Positions 4,280 to 5,756 of a stretch of 5,756 nucleotides of DNA are shown here, piece by piece. The position numbers and the translations under genes were made by a program. The DNA lies in NCBI GenBank assembly GCA_002496905.1, contig DALV01000015.1, positions 1 to 5,756 on the forward strand, read 5' to 3'. Origin of the DNA: Euryarchaeota archaeon UBA105. GTDB lineage: Archaea > Thermoplasmatota > Poseidoniia > Poseidoniales > Thalassarchaeaceae. Numbering within the stretch: position 1 is the stretch's first letter; the number at the start of each line of letters is the position of its first letter. The notes under the pieces are model-generated. The model worked only from the letters and a program-made list of their open reading frames with translations, was not told the origin of the DNA and did not search any database.

Positions 4280-4717
4280 ATGGTAAGTAAGAAAGCAGGA
4301 AAACAGCGTCAAGCACAAACTGACGCCCCAATTCACGTCCGCAGGAAGCGGATTCGTGCCCGACTGGTCAGCGATGATCCAGACTTAGCATTGATTCGTA
4401 CCGTAACGGTAAGAGTAGGCGATGAAGTAGAAGTTCTTCGTGGAGATTTTGGATTCCCAAACAGTGCAAAGACCGATTCACGTGGGAAGAGACTAGGGCA
4501 ATCCCGCGGTCGCGCAGGCGTCAAGTCAAGCATTGTTGGTGTTGATGTCAAGAGCGGCTACGTAATGGTCGAAGGAGTAACAACCAGCACCGCAGATGGA
4601 AAAGAAGAGGCGTTACCAATTCACCCTTCTAATCTCATAGTTACTAAGCTGTACGAGGGAGATCCACTTCGCATAAAGCGAATTATGGAGAGAGCTAATG
4701 GAGGTGTTGAACAATGA
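4280..4717 (+). CDS. rpl24: Large-subunit ribosomal protein L24 (uL24), archaeal type, with insertion in the KOW region
   Basis: The 145-residue protein is an assembly-initiator that binds the 5' end of 23S rRNA and in archaea lies near the tunnel exit. The N-terminus MVSKKAGKQRQAQTDAPIHV (1-20) and RRKRIRARL (21-29) is typical of archaeal/eukaryotic uL24 (L26e). The KOW strand VRVGDEVEVLRGDF (44-57) is normal, and the second half VVGVDVK-like stretch SIVGVDVKSGYVMVEGVTT (84-102), DGKEEALPIHPSNLIVTKL (106-124) and the end follow. Between F57 and G80 there are about 22 residues, FPNSAKTDSRGKRLGQSRGR and flanks, that have no counterpart in the usual compact RGDFKGxEGKVxxVD. The usual KOW Gly after the loop appears as Ser. 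SD GAGGTG is fused with the L14 stop. The TGA overlaps the S4e ATG by four bases. Confidence 0.94.
   Translation: MVSKKAGKQRQAQTDAPIHVRRKRIRARLVSDDPDLALIRTVTVRVGDEVEVLRGDFGFPNSAKTDSRGKRLGQSRGRAGVKSSIVGVDVKSGYVMVEGVTTSTADGKEEALPIHPSNLIVTKLYEGDPLRIKRIMERANGGVEQ
4700..4706 (+). promoter_or_regulatory. SD of S4e, inside the L24 coding end
   Basis: GGAGGTG seven bases before the ATG at 4714, encoded by the G-G-V codons near the end of L24. It supports 4714 over the in-frame ATG at 4729. Confidence 0.72.
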
Positions 4718-5412
4718 GCAGTAGCCACATGAAGAGATTAACAATGCCACGAAGCTGGCCACTTACTCGCAAGACTGACATTTGGGTGCAGAAGCCTAAC
4801 CCTGGTGGACACAGCGATGAGATGTGTATGCCTCTTGGCGTCATTTTGCGAGATGTGCTAGGGCTCGCTCACTCAAGGAGAGAGGCAAAGAGAATGGTCG
4901 CAACACGCAAGGTTCTCGTCGATGGAAGAATCGAGACAGATTCTGGTCGAGGTGTAGGCTTGATGGATGTCCTAACAGTTGGTGAAGACCACTATCGCTG
5001 TGTTTTGGATGAAAATGGTAAGCTCAGATACCGTTCTATCCCTGCTAAGAATTCCTCAAGCAAACTCTGCCGAGTTATGGGTAAGACAACAATCCGTGGT
5101 GGAAAGACTCAGGTTCACCTCCACGATGGAAGAAATATCACAGTCGATGATGCGAAGAAATACAATTCAGGAGATACACTGGTTATTTCGCTACCAGACC
5201 AGGAGGTCTCGGGACATCATGCATTCTCTGAAGGAGTACTAGCATTCCTAACCGGTGGTAGCCACATCGGTTGCACTGCAAAGGTAGTATCAAAGGACGT
5301 AAAGCGTTCCTCAAAGGCTAATGAAGTACAATTCGAAGATTTCGGAACAGTCGCAGATTATGTCTTCGTGATTGGTTCTAAGAAAGATCTTCCGTTGGAG
5401 GTGGAAGCTTGA
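4714..5412 (+). CDS. rps4e: Small-subunit ribosomal protein S4e (eS4)
   Basis: The 232-residue protein is a 30S component found in archaea and eukaryotes only. Conserved opening: HMKRLTMPRSWPLTRKTDIWVQKPNPGGHS (5-34), with the hallmark KR-x-x-x-P-x-x-W-P and P-x-P-G-x-H-S. The S4 RNA-binding domain covers about 41-95 (PLGVILRDVLGLAHSRREAKRMVATRKVLVDGR). The eS4 central domain is about 96-165 (CRVMGKTTIRGGKTQVHLHDGRNI). A C-terminal KOW-like block lies at about 172-205 (SEGVLAFLTGGSHIGCTAKV), somewhat divergent from the more usual GGxNxGxxG. Length is typical of archaea (230-245). It begins in an ATGA overlap with L24, with GGAGGTG seven bases upstream; a second ATG at residue 6 would match shorter annotations. 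Its stop overlaps the L5 start. Confidence 0.95.
   Translation: MSSSHMKRLTMPRSWPLTRKTDIWVQKPNPGGHSDEMCMPLGVILRDVLGLAHSRREAKRMVATRKVLVDGRIETDSGRGVGLMDVLTVGEDHYRCVLDENGKLRYRSIPAKNSSSKLCRVMGKTTIRGGKTQVHLHDGRNITVDDAKKYNSGDTLVISLPDQEVSGHHAFSEGVLAFLTGGSHIGCTAKVVSKDVKRSSKANEVQFEDFGTVADYVFVIGSKKDLPLEVEA
5397..5403 (+). promoter_or_regulatory. SD of L5 that selects a TTG start
   Basis: GGAGGTG, encoded by the L-E-V-E codons at the end of S4e, lies five bases before the TTG at 5409 but 26 bases before the first ATG of the L5 frame at 5430. It therefore favours the TTG. Confidence 0.75.
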
Positions 5413-5756
5413 GTGATAACGCCAATCCAATGTTAACCCCCAGAATCGCAAAAGTAACCGTGAATATCGGTGTCGGCGAAGGTGGAGCTCGCCTACAATT
5501 AGCCGAGAGGGTACTTGAGTTACTTACAGACATGAAGCCTGTGCGAACTCTAGCAAAAAGCACCAATCGTGAACTTGGAACACGAGAAGGCGCTCCTATT
5601 GGTTGTAAAGTAACAATTCGTGATCAAACAAATGCCGAAGCATTCCTCAAGGACGCATTTTGGGTTAGAGAAAACACCCTGCCTGCGTGGAACTTCGACC
5701 AATCAGGCAATCTATCCTTTGGAATTGCAGACTATACCGATTTCCCAGAGCAGAAG
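5409..5756 (+). CDS. rpl5: Large-subunit ribosomal protein L5 (uL5), 3' truncated by window edge
   Basis: The frame from 5409 to the window end encodes 116 residues of uL5, which binds 5S rRNA and contacts the P-site tRNA and the 30S head. Motifs: IAKVTVNIGVGEGGARLQLA (13-32), the E-x-L-T-D-M-K-P-V-R-T-L-A-K segment (about 38-50), GTREGAPIGCKVTIRD (57-72) and NFDQSGNLSFGIADYTDFP (94-112), all family signatures in order. About 50-60 residues at the C-terminus lie beyond the window (archaeal length about 170). The start is inferred as TTG at 5409 because it overlaps the S4e TGA (TTGA) and lies five bases after GGAGGTG; the product then begins MSDNANPMLTPRI. The alternative ATG at 5430 gives MLTPRI and lacks a close SD. 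The gene follows S4e as in other archaea. Confidence 0.93.
   Translation, partial: MSDNANPMLTPRIAKVTVNIGVGEGGARLQLAERVLELLTDMKPVRTLAKSTNRELGTREGAPIGCKVTIRDQTNAEAFLKDAFWVRENTLPAWNFDQSGNLSFGIADYTDFPEQK

Noticed and set aside
4979..5242. Forward open frame in a different phase within S4e.
   Set aside because: S4e motifs continue intact through the region and the alternative product is composition-like noise without an SD.
5413..5415. GTG just after the S4e stop as an L5 start.
   Set aside because: It is in the wrong phase and meets TAA after seven codons.
1..5756. Bacterial S10/spc operon.
   Set aside because: S4e, aIF1 and an Rpp29-type RNase P protein are present, and S19, S17, L22, L24 and S3 show archaeal blocks; L16, which separates S3 and L29 in bacteria, is missing.
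1..5756. Promoter, terminator, attenuator or protein-binding leader within the window.
   Set aside because: All gaps are about 12 bases or fewer and filled by SD sequences; no TATA/BRE-like element or T-rich terminator is placed between genes.
1..5756. Mobile element, CRISPR array, tRNA gene or hidden novel system.
   Set aside because: No direct or inverted repeats beyond the short SD modules, no transposase-like frame, no cloverleaf; conserved ribosomal genes account for practically every base.

Overview
The window is one uninterrupted stretch of an archaeal ribosomal-protein operon, the S10/spc-type cluster. All genes lie on the + strand and are packed so tightly that no gap exceeds about 12 bases. 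Several features point to Archaea and not Bacteria. L24, S17, S3 and S19 are the archaeal/eukaryotic-type proteins. S4e, which has no bacterial orthologue, sits between L24 and L5. aIF1 (SUI1) and the RNase P protein Rpp29 are inserted between L29 and S17. This layout is typical of euryarchaeotes in the broad sense. Base composition is close to half GC with mixed codon use, and the proteins are not extremely acidic overall, so the source looks mesophilic and not haloarchaeal. A marine or environmental Thermoplasmatota-like lineage (for example Marine Group II) is my guess, held weakly.

Layout: L23 C-terminal end (2-181), L2 (194-910), S19 (921-1421), L22 (1433-1960), S3 (1972-2769), L29 (2772-2975), aIF1 (2982-3281), RNase P component Rpp29 (3282-3539), S17 (3542-3874), L14 (3871-4269), L24 (4280-4717), S4e (4714-5412) and the N-terminal part of L5 (5409-5756, running off the edge). 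The window therefore holds 11 complete genes and two partial ones. No RNA gene, mobile element, CRISPR array, promoter or terminator was found. There is no non-coding stretch long enough to hold one.

The genes work together as one expression unit for building and starting the ribosome. L2, L22, L23, L29, L14, L24 and L5 are large-subunit proteins. S19, S3, S17 and S4e are small-subunit proteins. aIF1 controls start-codon selection on the small subunit, and Rpp29 is part of the enzyme that matures tRNA 5' ends. Each gene has a recognisable purine-rich Shine-Dalgarno (SD) sequence, often a strong match to the archaeal 16S tail (GGAGGTGA type). At four junctions the preceding TGA stop codon is physically part of that SD (TGAGGTG). 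At others the SD is encoded in the last codons of the upstream gene, and three gene pairs overlap by four bases, so translational coupling is likely throughout.

This is a conserved housekeeping region and I see no undescribed system in it. The points that deserve a second look are an apparent insertion of about 22 residues inside the KOW loop of L24, a proline-rich expansion in S19, the recurring stop/SD fusion, the TTG start of L5 within a TTGA overlap, and acidic C-terminal tails on the neighbouring L22 and S3.
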